From assembly GCA_946480825.1 (NCBI GenBank), contig CAMLLG010000039.1, positions 1-37,233 on the forward strand: a DNA stretch of 37,233 bases, in the 5' to 3' direction. This stretch comes from an uncultured Lysobacteraceae bacterium (GTDB taxonomy: Bacteria > Pseudomonadota > Gammaproteobacteria > Xanthomonadales > Xanthomonadaceae). The translations under genes were made by a program, and so were the position numbers. Of this stretch, positions 10,440 through 18,678 are shown piece by piece (position 1 is the first letter of the stretch; each line of letters begins with the position of its first letter). A model generated the notes under the pieces. That model made no database searches, was not told the origin of the DNA, and saw only the letters and a program-made list of their open reading frames with translations.

Positions 10440-11414
10440 TCAGAACAACCCGGAAGACGCGGCGAGCGCAGCGGACGCGACCTCGGGCCGCGCGTTCGGG
10501 TCGCGGGCGTCGGCGAGCTGCCGGATGCGCGCGTGATAGGTCACCAGATCGCGGCATTCGGCGACGAACACGCCCATCTGCCCGACCTTGAATTCGACCC
10601 ACGCCAGCGGCAGTTCCGGCAGCAGGCGGGTCAGCGCGCGCTCGGACTCGCCGACTTCGCAGATCAGCACGCCGTCCTCGGTCAGATGCAGGGGGGCGTC
10701 GCGCAGGATGCGCAGCGCCAGGTCCAGGCCATCGTCGCCGGCGCGCAGGCCGAGTTCGGGCTCGTAGGAATACTCCTTCGGCAGCGCGTCGGTTTCGGCG
10801 TTGGTGACGTAGGGCGGATTGGTGACGATCAGGTCGTAGTGCTCGCCCTGCAGGCCGCCGAACAGGTCCGATTTCAGGAAGCGGACGTTGTCCGCATGCA
10901 GGCGCGCCTTGTTTTCGGCGGACAGCGCCAGCGCATCGTCGCTGATGTCGACACCGTCGACGTGCCAGTCGGGATTGTGATGACCCATCGCGATCGCGAT
11001 GCAGCCGGAGCCGGTGCACAGGTCGAGCGCGCGGCGGACTTCGCGGCCGCCCAGCCAAGGCTCGAAACCCGATTCGATCAGTTCGGCGATCGGCGAGCGC
11101 GGCACCAGGGCACGGGCGTCGGTCTTGAAGCTCAGGCCGGCGAACCAGGCTTCGCCGGTGAGATAGGCCGCGGGAATGCGCTCCTCGATCCGGCGCAGGA
11201 ACAGCTTCAGCACATCTTCCTTCTCGGCCAGCGTCACCCGCGACTGGCCGTAAACCGGCGGCAGGTCGTGCGGCAGGTGCAGGGCGTGAAGAACGAGCTG
11301 GGTCGCCTCGTCGAGGGCGTTGTCGTAACTGTGGCCGAAGGTCAGGCCGGCGGCGTTGAAGCGGCTGGCCCCGTACCGGATCAGGTCGATGATCGTCTGC
11401 AGCTCGTCGGTCAT
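10440..11414 (-). CDS. prmB: 50S ribosomal protein L3 N5-glutamine methyltransferase PrmB
   Basis: This 324-residue SAM-dependent methyltransferase is expected to methylate a glutamine of ribosomal protein L3. The SAM-binding motif is [10 protein letters not shown] (131-140) and the glutamine-binding NPPY motif is at 199-202. The N-terminal helical domain ([13 protein letters not shown]) distinguishes PrmB from PrmC. The ATG at 11414 is the family start, although the frame stays open further upstream. It is the first gene of the minus-strand block, with aroC starting 10 bp after its stop. Confidence 0.93.
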   Translation of the reverse strand: MTDELQTIIDLIRYGASRFNAAGLTFGHSYDNALDEATQLVLHALHLPHDLPPVYGQSRVTLAEKEDVLKLFLRRIEERIPAAYLTGEAWFAGLSFKTDARALVPRSPIAELIESGFEPWLGGREVRRALDLCTGSGCIAIAMGHHNPDWHVDGVDISDDALALSAENKARLHADNVRFLKSDLFGGLQGEHYDLIVTNPPYVTNAETDALPKEYSYEPELGLRAGDDGLDLALRILRDAPLHLTEDGVLICEVGESERALTRLLPELPLAWVEFKVGQMGVFVAECRDLVTYHARIRQLADARDPNARPEVASAALAASSGLF

Positions 11415-11540
11415 GGGGGATGCGGGTCCGGGCGCCGGGCCGGCGTTCGCGGGCCGGCATGTGTGAGGATGACCGCGAAGTATAGCGGCCGCACGGTTAT
11501 CATGGCCGCACTTCGAGCGATGTCCAAAGAACCGGCCCCG

Positions 11541-12182
11541 ATGTTCAATCGCACCACACTTCTGATCCTGCTGGTCGCGTTGGCGACCGGCGCCGGCCTG
11601 TTCGCGGCCGAGTACGTCTTCAACCGTGGCCCGTCCGCGGGACCGGAACTGCAGACCGTGCGCCGGCTCTCGACGCCGCGCGAGCTGCCCGCCTTCACCC
11701 TGCAGCAATCGGACCGGACCCCGCTGGTGCCGGGCGAACTGCGCGGGCACTGGACGGTGGTCTTCATCGGCTTCACGTTCTGCCCGGACGTCTGCCCGAC
11801 GACCCTCGCCGAACTCGCGCAGGCCCAGAAACAGTGGGAAGCGCTGCCGGAAACCACCCGCCCGCGGGTGTTGTTCGTTTCGGTCGACCCCGAGCGCGAC
11901 ACCATCGAGAAGCTCGGCGAATACGCCCACGGTTTCCACAAGGACACCTTGGCCGCGACCGCCGACATCCCGTCGCTGGAGACCTTCGCCAAATCGCTGT
12001 CGCTGGTCTTCGCCAAGGTGCCGCTGGGCGACGACGGCGCGGCCGACCAGTACACCATCGATCACTCCGCCACCCTGATCGTGCTCGACCCGCAGGGCCG
12101 GATGGCGGGCATCATCCAGCCGCCGCTGAAACCCAGGGCCATCGCCGAGGATCTGCTCGCGCTGACCTCGGCGGGCAAGTGA
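11541..12182 (+). CDS. SCO1/SenC family copper chaperone for cytochrome oxidase assembly
   Basis: This protein has 213 residues: an N-terminal membrane anchor (about 4-24) followed by a thioredoxin-fold domain facing the periplasm. The copper ligands are C81 and C85 in CPDVCP and H175 in [17 protein letters not shown] is also typical. SCO proteins deliver copper to the CuA site of cytochrome c oxidase. An alternative in-frame ATG at 11520 would add seven residues, and neither start has a clear Shine-Dalgarno. It is divergent from prmB and 13 bp upstream of psd. Cytochrome oxidase genes are not in view. Confidence 0.93.
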   Translation: MFNRTTLLILLVALATGAGLFAAEYVFNRGPSAGPELQTVRRLSTPRELPAFTLQQSDRTPLVPGELRGHWTVVFIGFTFCPDVCPTTLAELAQAQKQWEALPETTRPRVLFVSVDPERDTIEKLGEYAHGFHKDTLAATADIPSLETFAKSLSLVFAKVPLGDDGAADQYTIDHSATLIVLDPQGRMAGIIQPPLKPRAIAEDLLALTSAGK

Positions 12183-12195
12183 CGGGAGCCGACGG

Positions 12196-13068
12196 ATGGG
12201 ATTGGTCACCGCGCTCACCTACGTTCTGCCGCACCGCGCGCTGTCGTCGCTGGCCCGCCGCCTCGCCTATTCGCGCAACCGCGCGCTGAAGCAATGGCTG
12301 ATCGACACCGTGGTCCGCAGATTCGGCGTCGACCTGTCGGAAGCCGCCGAACCCGACCCGCGCGCCTATCCCACCTTCAACGCCTTCTTCACGCGCGCGC
12401 TCAAGCCCGACGCGCGCATGCCCGACGCCGATCCGCGCAGCCTGCTGATGCCGGCCGACGGCCACATCAGCCAGTGCGGGCCGATCGAACCCCTGGGCGA
12501 CATCGCTTCCGACCGCCGCGACGGCCGCATTTTCCAGGCCAAGGGCCAGTCCTTCACCGCCGCCGAACTGCTGGGCGATGCCGAGGCCGCCACGCCGTTC
12601 GCCGACGGACTGTTCGCGACGGTCTATCTGTCGCCGCGCGACTACCACCGCGTGCACATGCCTTGGGCCGGCACGCTGCGCGAAACCGTGCATGTGCCGG
12701 GCCGCCTGTTCAGCGTCGGCACCGATGCCGTGGCGTCGGTGCCGGGACTGTTCGCGCGCAACGAACGTCTGGTCTGCCATTTCGACACCGACTTCGGCCC
12801 GATGTGTCTGGTGATGGTCGGCGCCCTGCTGGTCTCCGGCGTCGAGACCGTGTGGAGCGGCGTCGAGATTCCCGCCTACGGCGACCGCATCGCGCGCAAG
12901 GACTATCGCGGTCGCGGCATCGCGTTGGACCGCTTCGCCGAGATGGCGCGCTTCAACTACGGCTCCACCGTCATCGTGCTGTTGCCGAAGGGCGTGGCCA
13001 CGCTCGCATCCGATCTGAAGGCCGAAGGTCCGGTGCGTCTTGGACAACGGCTCGCGGGCGTGAACTGA
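12196..13068 (+). CDS. psd: Phosphatidylserine decarboxylase proenzyme
   Basis: This 290-residue inner-membrane enzyme makes phosphatidylethanolamine from phosphatidylserine. It self-cleaves by serinolysis at the G256-S257 bond in NYGSTV, making the pyruvoyl alpha chain (E. coli has LGST). The MPADGH and YHRVHMP motifs carrying the protease-like Asp and His are present. GGGAG lies before the ATG. The gap to the SCO gene is only 13 bp, so the two are probably co-transcribed. Confidence 0.96.
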   Translation: MGLVTALTYVLPHRALSSLARRLAYSRNRALKQWLIDTVVRRFGVDLSEAAEPDPRAYPTFNAFFTRALKPDARMPDADPRSLLMPADGHISQCGPIEPLGDIASDRRDGRIFQAKGQSFTAAELLGDAEAATPFADGLFATVYLSPRDYHRVHMPWAGTLRETVHVPGRLFSVGTDAVASVPGLFARNERLVCHFDTDFGPMCLVMVGALLVSGVETVWSGVEIPAYGDRIARKDYRGRGIALDRFAEMARFNYGSTVIVLLPKGVATLASDLKAEGPVRLGQRLAGVN

Positions 13069-13147
13069 GTCGCACATCGCGCTCCCCGTGTGTGATCGCG
13101 TGCGCGGCTTGCGCACAACCCTGTCAGTTGTGACAGCCGCGGCGGCA

Positions 13148-13176
13148 TTGATACCGCAACGCGGCATCACGTAAGT
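13148..13176 (+). promoter_or_regulatory. Candidate sigma70 promoter for the 85-residue protein gene
   Basis: TTGATA at 13148-13153 and GTAAGT at 13171-13176 are separated by 17 bp. The first matches the -35 consensus at five of six positions and the second is weak (four of six). Predicted initiation near 13183 would leave a leader of about 95 bases containing the palindrome at 13238-13257. Based on motif matching only. Confidence 0.3.
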
Positions 13177-13237
13177 TGATCGCAGGCATCGTCACTGCGA
13201 TGCCGCCGAAGGAGCGCGGCATCCGCCGCGCGAGGCA

Positions 13238-13257
13238 GCGCTCCGCATGCGGAGCGC
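13238..13257. promoter_or_regulatory. Perfect 20-bp palindrome upstream of the 85-residue protein gene
   Basis: GCGCTCCGCA followed directly by TGCGGAGCGC is a perfect dyad with no spacer, ending 19 bp before the ATG at 13277. With no T-run it is not a standard terminator. It could be an operator, a translational hairpin close to the AGGGAG Shine-Dalgarno, or half of a dispersed repeat. Sequence on both sides repeats the GGAGCGC word. Confidence 0.45.
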
Positions 13258-13276
13258 ACAGCACAGGGAGCGCAGC

Positions 13277-13534
13277 ATGAGCCGTACTGGCAAGATCGCC
13301 GTCATCGACCTGGAACAATGCGCGGCCGCGATCCGCACCGCGGAAGGCGAATACACCGTCATCGAAATCGATCCGCAGTGGGCGCTGGACATCGGCGACG
13401 CCCTCGCGTGGGAGAACGACGACGGCCTCGGCTTCGAGACCTACCGCAACGAGACCAAGGGCACGGACGGCGATGTGTTCGTGCAGAACCACTTCGTCGG
13501 CGAAAAGGCGATGCGCCTGCAGTTCCCGGGCTGA
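13277..13534 (+). CDS. Small conserved-looking protein of unknown function (85 aa)
   Basis: I do not recognise a family. The protein is acidic, soluble and lacks a signal peptide or membrane segment. It begins MSRTGKIAVIDLEQCAAAIR and contains the acidic stretch WENDDGLGFE. The pattern of alternating beta-like segments suggests a small folded domain. The ATG at 13277 has a good AGGGAG six bases upstream, which favours it over the in-frame codon at 13247. It stands alone between psd and the DUF2939 gene on the same strand. Good ribosome binding site and codon pattern argue that it is real. Confidence 0.72.
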   Translation: MSRTGKIAVIDLEQCAAAIRTAEGEYTVIEIDPQWALDIGDALAWENDDGLGFETYRNETKGTDGDVFVQNHFVGEKAMRLQFPG

Positions 13535-13621
13535 CGCCGGGACCCGCGTCGACGGGTACGCGCAACGATCGAACCCGCGGCGCTACACTCCTGCGTCGAT
13601 CCCGCGACGCTGGAGTTCCGC

Positions 13622-14188
13622 ATGTCACGCATTCTCCGCAGCCTGCTGGTCGTGTCCGCCCTCGCCTTCGTGGTGTGGGCGTACTTCGCGCCGCACCTCA
13701 CGATGCGTTCGATGCGGCTGGCGGCCGAACGCGGCGATGCGGAAGCGCTCGCCGCGCACGTCGACTTTCCCGCCGTGCGCGAGGATCTGAAGGCGCAGTT
13801 CTCGGAAGCGGCATCGGAACGCATCGGCGGCGACGGCAGCGGCGGCTGGCGCGATTTCGGCGCCGCGCTGGCGACCGCGGCCGCGGCGCCGGCGATCGAT
13901 GCGCTGGTGTCGGAGGAATCGCTGATGCTGCTGTTCGCGGGGCGCGACATGATGCGCGGCAGACTGATCGCGCAGCCGGCGCCGGCGCCCGCGAATGCGG
14001 CACCGCATGAAGACACCGCGGCGCGGCCGCGCTGGAACCCCGCGATGGGTTACACGGATGTGTCGACGTTCAGCGTGCGCTTCGACCTCGACGACGACCC
14101 CGCGCTGCCGACGACGCTGGTGTTCAAGCGTCACCGGCTGTTGTGGTGGAAGCTGGCGGCGGTGCGACTGCCGCCGCTGCCGGAATAG
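13622..14188 (+). CDS. DUF2939 family membrane-anchored protein
   Basis: This 188-residue protein has an N-terminal hydrophobic anchor (residues 4-22). The pattern MRSMRLAAERGDAEALAAHVDFPAVREDLKAQ matches DUF2939 (a residue run with A-x3-GD and L-x3-VDFPAVR). Function is unknown; the bulk should lie in the periplasm. A low-complexity Ala/Pro stretch sits near residues 118-135, and the C-terminal part forms a small beta-rich domain. It converges on the transglycosylase gene with 25 bp between stops, a gap containing the palindrome CGATCGCGATCG but no terminator. Confidence 0.75.
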   Translation: MSRILRSLLVVSALAFVVWAYFAPHLTMRSMRLAAERGDAEALAAHVDFPAVREDLKAQFSEAASERIGGDGSGGWRDFGAALATAAAAPAIDALVSEESLMLLFAGRDMMRGRLIAQPAPAPANAAPHEDTAARPRWNPAMGYTDVSTFSVRFDLDDDPALPTTLVFKRHRLLWWKLAAVRLPPLPE

Positions 14189-14213
14189 CGATCGCGATCG
14201 TTTGCAGCCTCGC

Positions 14214-15815
14214 TCAGCCTTCGCAACCCTGCAACTTGATCCGCTGCCCCGGCTTCACCGTGTAGCGCGGCGCCTTGATCGCATTCGCCTTCGCCAGTTC
14301 GCCGATCCGGCAGTCGTACCTGCGCGCGATCGACATCAGGGTGTCGCCGCGCGCGACCTTGTGCTGGCGCACCGGTTTGGGTTTCGGCGTGTTCTGCGGT
14401 TTGGGCATGGCCGTCGATGATGTCGCCTGCGCGGGCACGGCGGTGCCGTCCTCGCCGGTGGCGGTGCCGATCACGGTCTCGATCGCGCCGACGCGCACGA
14501 TCGCCGAGTTCGGATCGCTGGACACCAGTTGCTTCGCCAGTTCGGCGCGTTGGCCCTGGATGCAATGACGGTTGTACAGACCGGCGATTTTCACCGTGGC
14601 GTTGATCGTGGTGCCGGTGGGAATCCAGTCGTCGGCCTCGTAGCGCGGATTGAGGTTGCGCAGCGCGCGCATGAAACCGTCGCGGGTGCCGCCGTTGCCG
14701 AGGCAGATCGTCAGTTCGTAGATCGACGCCGGGCGCACCAGCCGGAACGTCGCCGGCTTGGCGTCGATCTTCGGGAAGCTCAGACCGTATTCCTTCGGGT
14801 GCAGATACAGCCAGGCCGCGGCGATCACCATCGGCACGTAGTCCTTGGTCTCGGCGGGGAACTGGTTGTACACGTCCTCGTCCCAGAAACTGCGGCCGCC
14901 GGTGGCGCGGTGCACGCGCAGCGCGCGGCCTTCGCCGCCGTTGTACGCGGCCAGCCACAGTTCGATGTTGTTGCCGAACTCGGCGTAGCGTTCGTTGAGA
15001 TAAGCGGCCGCGGCGTCGGCCGACATCCGCGGGTCGTAGCGGGTGTCGAAACCGGTGCCGTCGGGGCCAAGGCCGAAGCGCCTGCCGGTGGCGGGCATGA
15101 ACTGCAGCAGGCCGACCGCGCCGGCGCGGGAGCCGACGTGCACGCGGCCGGTGGACTCCTTGGCCATGATCCCGAACAGCAGCGCTTCCGGCAGACCGCT
15201 GCGCTGGAACGCCGGCGACATCTGGTGGCGCAGGTACTGGTAGTTCTCGTGGCTCTGGATCAGCGACACGCGCATGTCGGTGAGCCAGCGGCGGATGCCG
15301 GCCTGCACCGCGGGGTTCATCCGCACCATGTCGACGAAACGCTGGCCGTCGGCGCTGAGCAGCGCGGCCGCTTCGGCCGAAGCCGGCACGTCGGCGGTGG
15401 CGATTTCGGTGTCGATCAGACCCGGCGCGTCCTCGCCCACCGGCGCATCGCCGGCGGAGCGGGCGTCGACATCGGCCTTCAGCAGGCGCTTGTAGGTCGC
15501 CAGCAACTGCGAGATCGGGCAGCCCTTCAGCTTCATGCAGTCGGCGATGACGTCTTCCATGTCCTCCAGCGCGGCGTTGCTTTCGAGCATGCCGGCGGGG
15601 TCATTGTTGCCCACTTTCACGAGGGCTTCGCGATAGCGGGTTTCGGCGATGGTCATCCGCGCCTTCAGCGCGTCCAGTTCGCGCTCGCGACGCGACTGGG
15701 CCTGGGCCTCGGAGTGCGGGAATACGGCGATCGCGAGCAGCACGAGGATCGAGAGGGGGCGCAGCACGGCGCCGCGGCGGGCGAAACGCCCGCGAAGTAC
15801 AGCGAATGGGGACAT
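14214..15815 (-). CDS. MltD-like membrane-bound lytic murein transglycosylase with C-terminal LysM
   Basis: With the start at 15815 the protein has 533 residues: a signal peptide ending near AQA (about residue 39), a charged helical N-terminal region, a goose-lysozyme/SLT-like catalytic domain with the acid E220 in IMAKESTGRV, GAVGLLQFMPATG and LAAYNGGEGRALR, a linker, and a C-terminal LysM (about 480-530, ARGDTLMSIARRYDCRI). Such enzymes cleave the MurNAc-GlcNAc bond to 1,6-anhydro ends. No lipobox is visible, so it is probably soluble periplasmic or peptidoglycan-bound, unlike E. coli MltD. Start choice is uncertain: the frame is open to 15902 and no clear Shine-Dalgarno is seen. Confidence 0.88.
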   Translation of the reverse strand: MSPFAVLRGRFARRGAVLRPLSILVLLAIAVFPHSEAQAQSRRERELDALKARMTIAETRYREALVKVGNNDPAGMLESNAALEDMEDVIADCMKLKGCPISQLLATYKRLLKADVDARSAGDAPVGEDAPGLIDTEIATADVPASAEAAALLSADGQRFVDMVRMNPAVQAGIRRWLTDMRVSLIQSHENYQYLRHQMSPAFQRSGLPEALLFGIMAKESTGRVHVGSRAGAVGLLQFMPATGRRFGLGPDGTGFDTRYDPRMSADAAAAYLNERYAEFGNNIELWLAAYNGGEGRALRVHRATGGRSFWDEDVYNQFPAETKDYVPMVIAAAWLYLHPKEYGLSFPKIDAKPATFRLVRPASIYELTICLGNGGTRDGFMRALRNLNPRYEADDWIPTGTTINATVKIAGLYNRHCIQGQRAELAKQLVSSDPNSAIVRVGAIETVIGTATGEDGTAVPAQATSSTAMPKPQNTPKPKPVRQHKVARGDTLMSIARRYDCRIGELAKANAIKAPRYTVKPGQRIKLQGCEG

Positions 15816-15992
15816 GAACAGCACGGCGAACGGCGGGGATTGCAGGGTAGCCCCCGCACACGGGACGGGCAACCCGCGGAAAGTCATGCACGCCGGGGGC
15901 ATTCACGCCGCGGCACGACGATGCCTCCCATCCGCGACCCGCGACCGCCCGATCCCGAATAGAATTCGGACAATCGACCCCGAGGACCCTGC

Positions 15993-17504
15993 ATGGACCC
16001 CATTCTCGTCGGCAAGGCCGTCACCACCGACACCAGCGGCAACGTGCATCTGCTGCCGAAGTTCGGCAACCGCCACGGTCTGATCGCGGGCGCCACCGGT
16101 ACCGGCAAGACCGTGACCCTGATGACGCTGGCGGAGGGCTTCTCGCGGATCGGCGTGCCGGTGTTCCTGGCCGACGTGAAGGGCGACGTGGCCGGGCTGG
16201 CGACCGCCGGCACCATGAACGAACGCATCCATCAGCGGCTGGCGCTGATGGGCGACCCCGAATACCGCAACGAAGCCGCGCCGGTGGTGTTCTGGGACCT
16301 CTACGGCAAACTCGGACACCCGGTACGCACCACGGTCAGCGAAATGGGCCCGACCCTGCTCGGCCGCATCCTCGAACTGAACGACACCCAGGCCGGCGTG
16401 CTCGACATCGTGTTCAAGCTCGCCGACGACCGCGGCCTGCTGCTCCTCGACCTCGAAGATCTGCGCGCCCTGCTCGGCCTGGTGGCCGAAGAGCGCAAGG
16501 ACATCTCGACCAGCTACGGTCTGGTCAGCACCCAGTCGATCGGCGCGATCCAGCGCGCGCTGCTGCGGCTGGAGCAGGAAGGCGCGGAGCTGTTCTTCGG
16601 CGAACCGGCGCTGGAACTCGCCGACCTGATGCGCACCGCCACCGACGGCCGCGGCGTGGTCAACATCCTCGCCGCCGACCAGTTGATCCTGAAACCCAAA
16701 CTCTATTCCAGCTTCCTGCTGTGGCTGTTGTCGGAGCTGTTCGAAAGCCTGCCGGAAGTCGGCGATCTCGACAAACCCAAGCTGGTGTTCGTGTTCGACG
16801 AGGCGCATCTGCTGTTCGACGATGCGCCGCCGGCGCTGCAGCAACGGATCGAACAGGTCGTGCGCATCATCCGCTCCAAGGGCGTGGGCGTGTATTTCTG
16901 CTCGCAGTTCCCCGACGACGTGCCGGACGAGATCCTCGGCCAGCTCGGCAACCGCTTCCAGCACGCGCTGCGCGCGTTCACGCCGCGCGACCAGAAGGCG
17001 GTGAAGACCGCGGCGCAGACCTTCGTCGCCAATCCGGCGCTGGACGTGGCCAAGGTCATCGCCGAACTCGGCACCGGCGAAGCGCTGGTGTCGACGCTCC
17101 AGGAAAAAGGCATCCCGATGCCGGTCGAGCGCACGCTGATCGCGCCGCCGCGCTGCCGGATGGGCGCGATCACCGAGGCCGAACGCGCCCAGGTGCGCGC
17201 CGGCAGTCCGGTCGGTACCCGTTACGACACGCGCATCGACCGCGAATCCGCCTCGGAAATGCTGGCGAAGAAGGTCGAAGCCGCGCCCGAGCAGGCCAAG
17301 GCGCCGCCCGCCCGCACCCGTGCCCAGGACGACGCCGAGGAAGGCGGCTTCGGGCAATCGGTGAAGGACGCGGTGTTCGGCACCAAGCGTCGGCAGGGCA
17401 TGGTCGAGACCATGGCCAAACAGACCGCGCGCACCGTCGGCAACCAGATCGGCAAGCAGATCCTGCGCGGTCTGCTCGGCGGCATCTTCGGCGGCAAGCG
17501 CTGA
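15993..17504 (+). CDS. HerA-like ATPase of the DUF853/YjgR family
   Basis: This 503-residue cytoplasmic P-loop ATPase has Walker A GATGTGKT (33-40), a strong Walker B FVFDEAHLLF near residue 266, and the family segment LADVKGDVAGLA. The arginine-rich, glycine-ending tail GLLGGIFGGKR is typical of DUF853 proteins. HerA/FtsK-type enzymes translocate DNA or other polymers, but the role of this family is not established. There is no NurA, SIR2 or other nuclease neighbour, so a defence role is not supported here. It is divergent from the transglycosylase and about 90 bp upstream of a lipoprotein gene. Confidence 0.88.
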   Translation: MDPILVGKAVTTDTSGNVHLLPKFGNRHGLIAGATGTGKTVTLMTLAEGFSRIGVPVFLADVKGDVAGLATAGTMNERIHQRLALMGDPEYRNEAAPVVFWDLYGKLGHPVRTTVSEMGPTLLGRILELNDTQAGVLDIVFKLADDRGLLLLDLEDLRALLGLVAEERKDISTSYGLVSTQSIGAIQRALLRLEQEGAELFFGEPALELADLMRTATDGRGVVNILAADQLILKPKLYSSFLLWLLSELFESLPEVGDLDKPKLVFVFDEAHLLFDDAPPALQQRIEQVVRIIRSKGVGVYFCSQFPDDVPDEILGQLGNRFQHALRAFTPRDQKAVKTAAQTFVANPALDVAKVIAELGTGEALVSTLQEKGIPMPVERTLIAPPRCRMGAITEAERAQVRAGSPVGTRYDTRIDRESASEMLAKKVEAAPEQAKAPPARTRAQDDAEEGGFGQSVKDAVFGTKRRQGMVETMAKQTARTVGNQIGKQILRGLLGGIFGGKR

Positions 17505-17594
17505 CGTCGCCGACGCGATCGCCGGCATGCGCTCCATCCGTTCGGCCCCTCTCCGTTCGAATCATTCCTCTCACCTGTCCACCGGACCATCGCG

Positions 17595-18113
17595 ATGACA
17601 TCACCCAAGACCACCGCCACCCTGCTCTGCACCGCCCTGCTGCTCGCACTGTTCGCCAGCGGCTGCCAGAAGGACGCCGCCGAGGAGGCCGAAGCGGCCG
17701 GCGAAACCGCGACCGACACCTCGACCGAAGCCGCCACGGAAGACGCCGCGCCGGCGGTCGAAACGAAGACGGTCGAACCGCCGCCTCCGCCGACCCCGGT
17801 GCCGGGCACCGATGCCGCGATCGTCGAAGACCGCTCCACGCCGGTCGCCGCCGCGCCGGCCTTCGACGCCAAGGCCTTCGCCGGCCGCTACGTCGCCGGC
17901 GACACCACCCTGGAAATCACCGACGACGGCATGTTCGCCCTGACCATCGGCGGCGACACCATCGACGGCACCTGGACGCTGCGGCCCGACGGCAAGACGG
18001 TGACGCTGGACCCCGACAGCAAGAGCGAGCTCGATCGTCAGCTCGAACTGGTGTCCGGCGACACCGTCACCCTGGCCGGCACCGCCCTCAAGCGCGCCGC
18101 AGACAAGCCCTGA
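17595..18113 (+). CDS. Predicted lipoprotein of unknown function
   Basis: This 172-residue protein has a signal peptide with lipobox LFASGC (cysteine about residue 24). An acidic Glu/Ala/Thr-rich stretch and a proline-rich linker follow. The compact C-terminal domain (about 94-168) has beta-hairpin repeats such as [20 protein letters not shown] and [14 protein letters not shown]. That domain resembles small beta-barrel lipoprotein domains of the NlpE/META type in pattern only, so I assign no function. It is 10 bp upstream of greB, suggesting one transcript. Confidence 0.75.
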   Translation: MTSPKTTATLLCTALLLALFASGCQKDAAEEAEAAGETATDTSTEAATEDAAPAVETKTVEPPPPPTPVPGTDAAIVEDRSTPVAAAPAFDAKAFAGRYVAGDTTLEITDDGMFALTIGGDTIDGTWTLRPDGKTVTLDPDSKSELDRQLELVSGDTVTLAGTALKRAADKP

Positions 18114-18123
18114 TCCGCAGAGG

Positions 18124-18633
18124 ATGTCGCGCTGGCGCCCGCCTCCCGAGAAAAGCACGGCCCTCATCACCCGCGAGGGCCATGCCCGGCTGAAGGCCGA
18201 ACTCGACGACCTCTGGCGGGTGCGTCGTCCGGAAGTGGTCAAAGCCCTCGCCGCCGCCGCGGCCGAGGGCGACCGCTCGGAGAACGCCGAGTACACCTAT
18301 CGCAAGAAGCAGCTCGGCGAAATCGACCGCCGCGTGCGCTATCTGACCAAACGTCTGGAGTCGCTGAAGGTGATCGACACCCTACCCAGCGACCCGGACG
18401 CCGTGTTCTTCGGGGCCTCGGTCGAACTGGAACACGCGGTCAGCGGCGAAGCCAGCCGCTACCGCATCGTCGGTCCCGACGAGACCGACGCGAAGCGCGG
18501 CTGGATCAGCATCGATTCGCCGCTGGCGCGGGCGATGCTGAAGAAACGCGTGGACGACGAATTCGAGGCGCAGTTGCCCGGCGGCGCGCAGAAATTCTTC
18601 ATCGTGGCGGTGGAGTACGCGTCGTCCACATGA
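18124..18633 (+). CDS. greB: Transcription elongation factor GreB
   Basis: This 169-residue factor rescues backtracked RNA polymerase by stimulating transcript cleavage. The coiled-coil tip with the catalytic acidic residues is GDRSENAEY (49-57), followed by the GreB-like [19 protein letters not shown]. The C-terminal FKBP-like domain includes DYISIDSP-like sequence ([15 protein letters not shown]). The N-terminal extension [11 protein letters not shown] is longer than in E. coli. AGAGG directly abuts the ATG, which is unusually close, so translation may depend on coupling to the lipoprotein gene 10 bp upstream. Confidence 0.93.
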   Translation: MSRWRPPPEKSTALITREGHARLKAELDDLWRVRRPEVVKALAAAAAEGDRSENAEYTYRKKQLGEIDRRVRYLTKRLESLKVIDTLPSDPDAVFFGASVELEHAVSGEASRYRIVGPDETDAKRGWISIDSPLARAMLKKRVDDEFEAQLPGGAQKFFIVAVEYASST

Positions 18634-18666
18634 GAAATGCAGCCCGGGTGTAAGCGCTTCTGTGCG

Positions 18667-18672
18667 TACAAT
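18667..18672 (+). promoter_or_regulatory. Candidate -10 implying a leaderless kinase mRNA
   Basis: TACAAT matches the -10 consensus at five of six positions. Counting seven bases downstream puts initiation at or next to the A of the kinase ATG at 18679. No Shine-Dalgarno is visible before that ATG. The -35 position is GC-rich and poor. A leaderless transcript, or read-through from greB, would explain the arrangement. Confidence 0.3.
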
Positions 18673-18678
18673 TCGGCC

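Noticed and set aside
13097..13136. Hairpins GTGCGC/GCGCAC and CTGTCA/TGACAG after psd as a terminator
   Set aside because: Short stems without a T-run; not enough to call a Rho-independent terminator.
15993..17504. HerA-type ATPase as part of an anti-phage system
   Set aside because: No NurA, SIR2, DUF4297 or other nuclease partner nearby, and the sequence is the housekeeping-like YjgR/DUF853 branch.
15903..17537. 544-codon minus-strand open frame opposite the HerA-like ATPase
   Set aside because: No recognisable domain; Walker motifs are on the plus strand.
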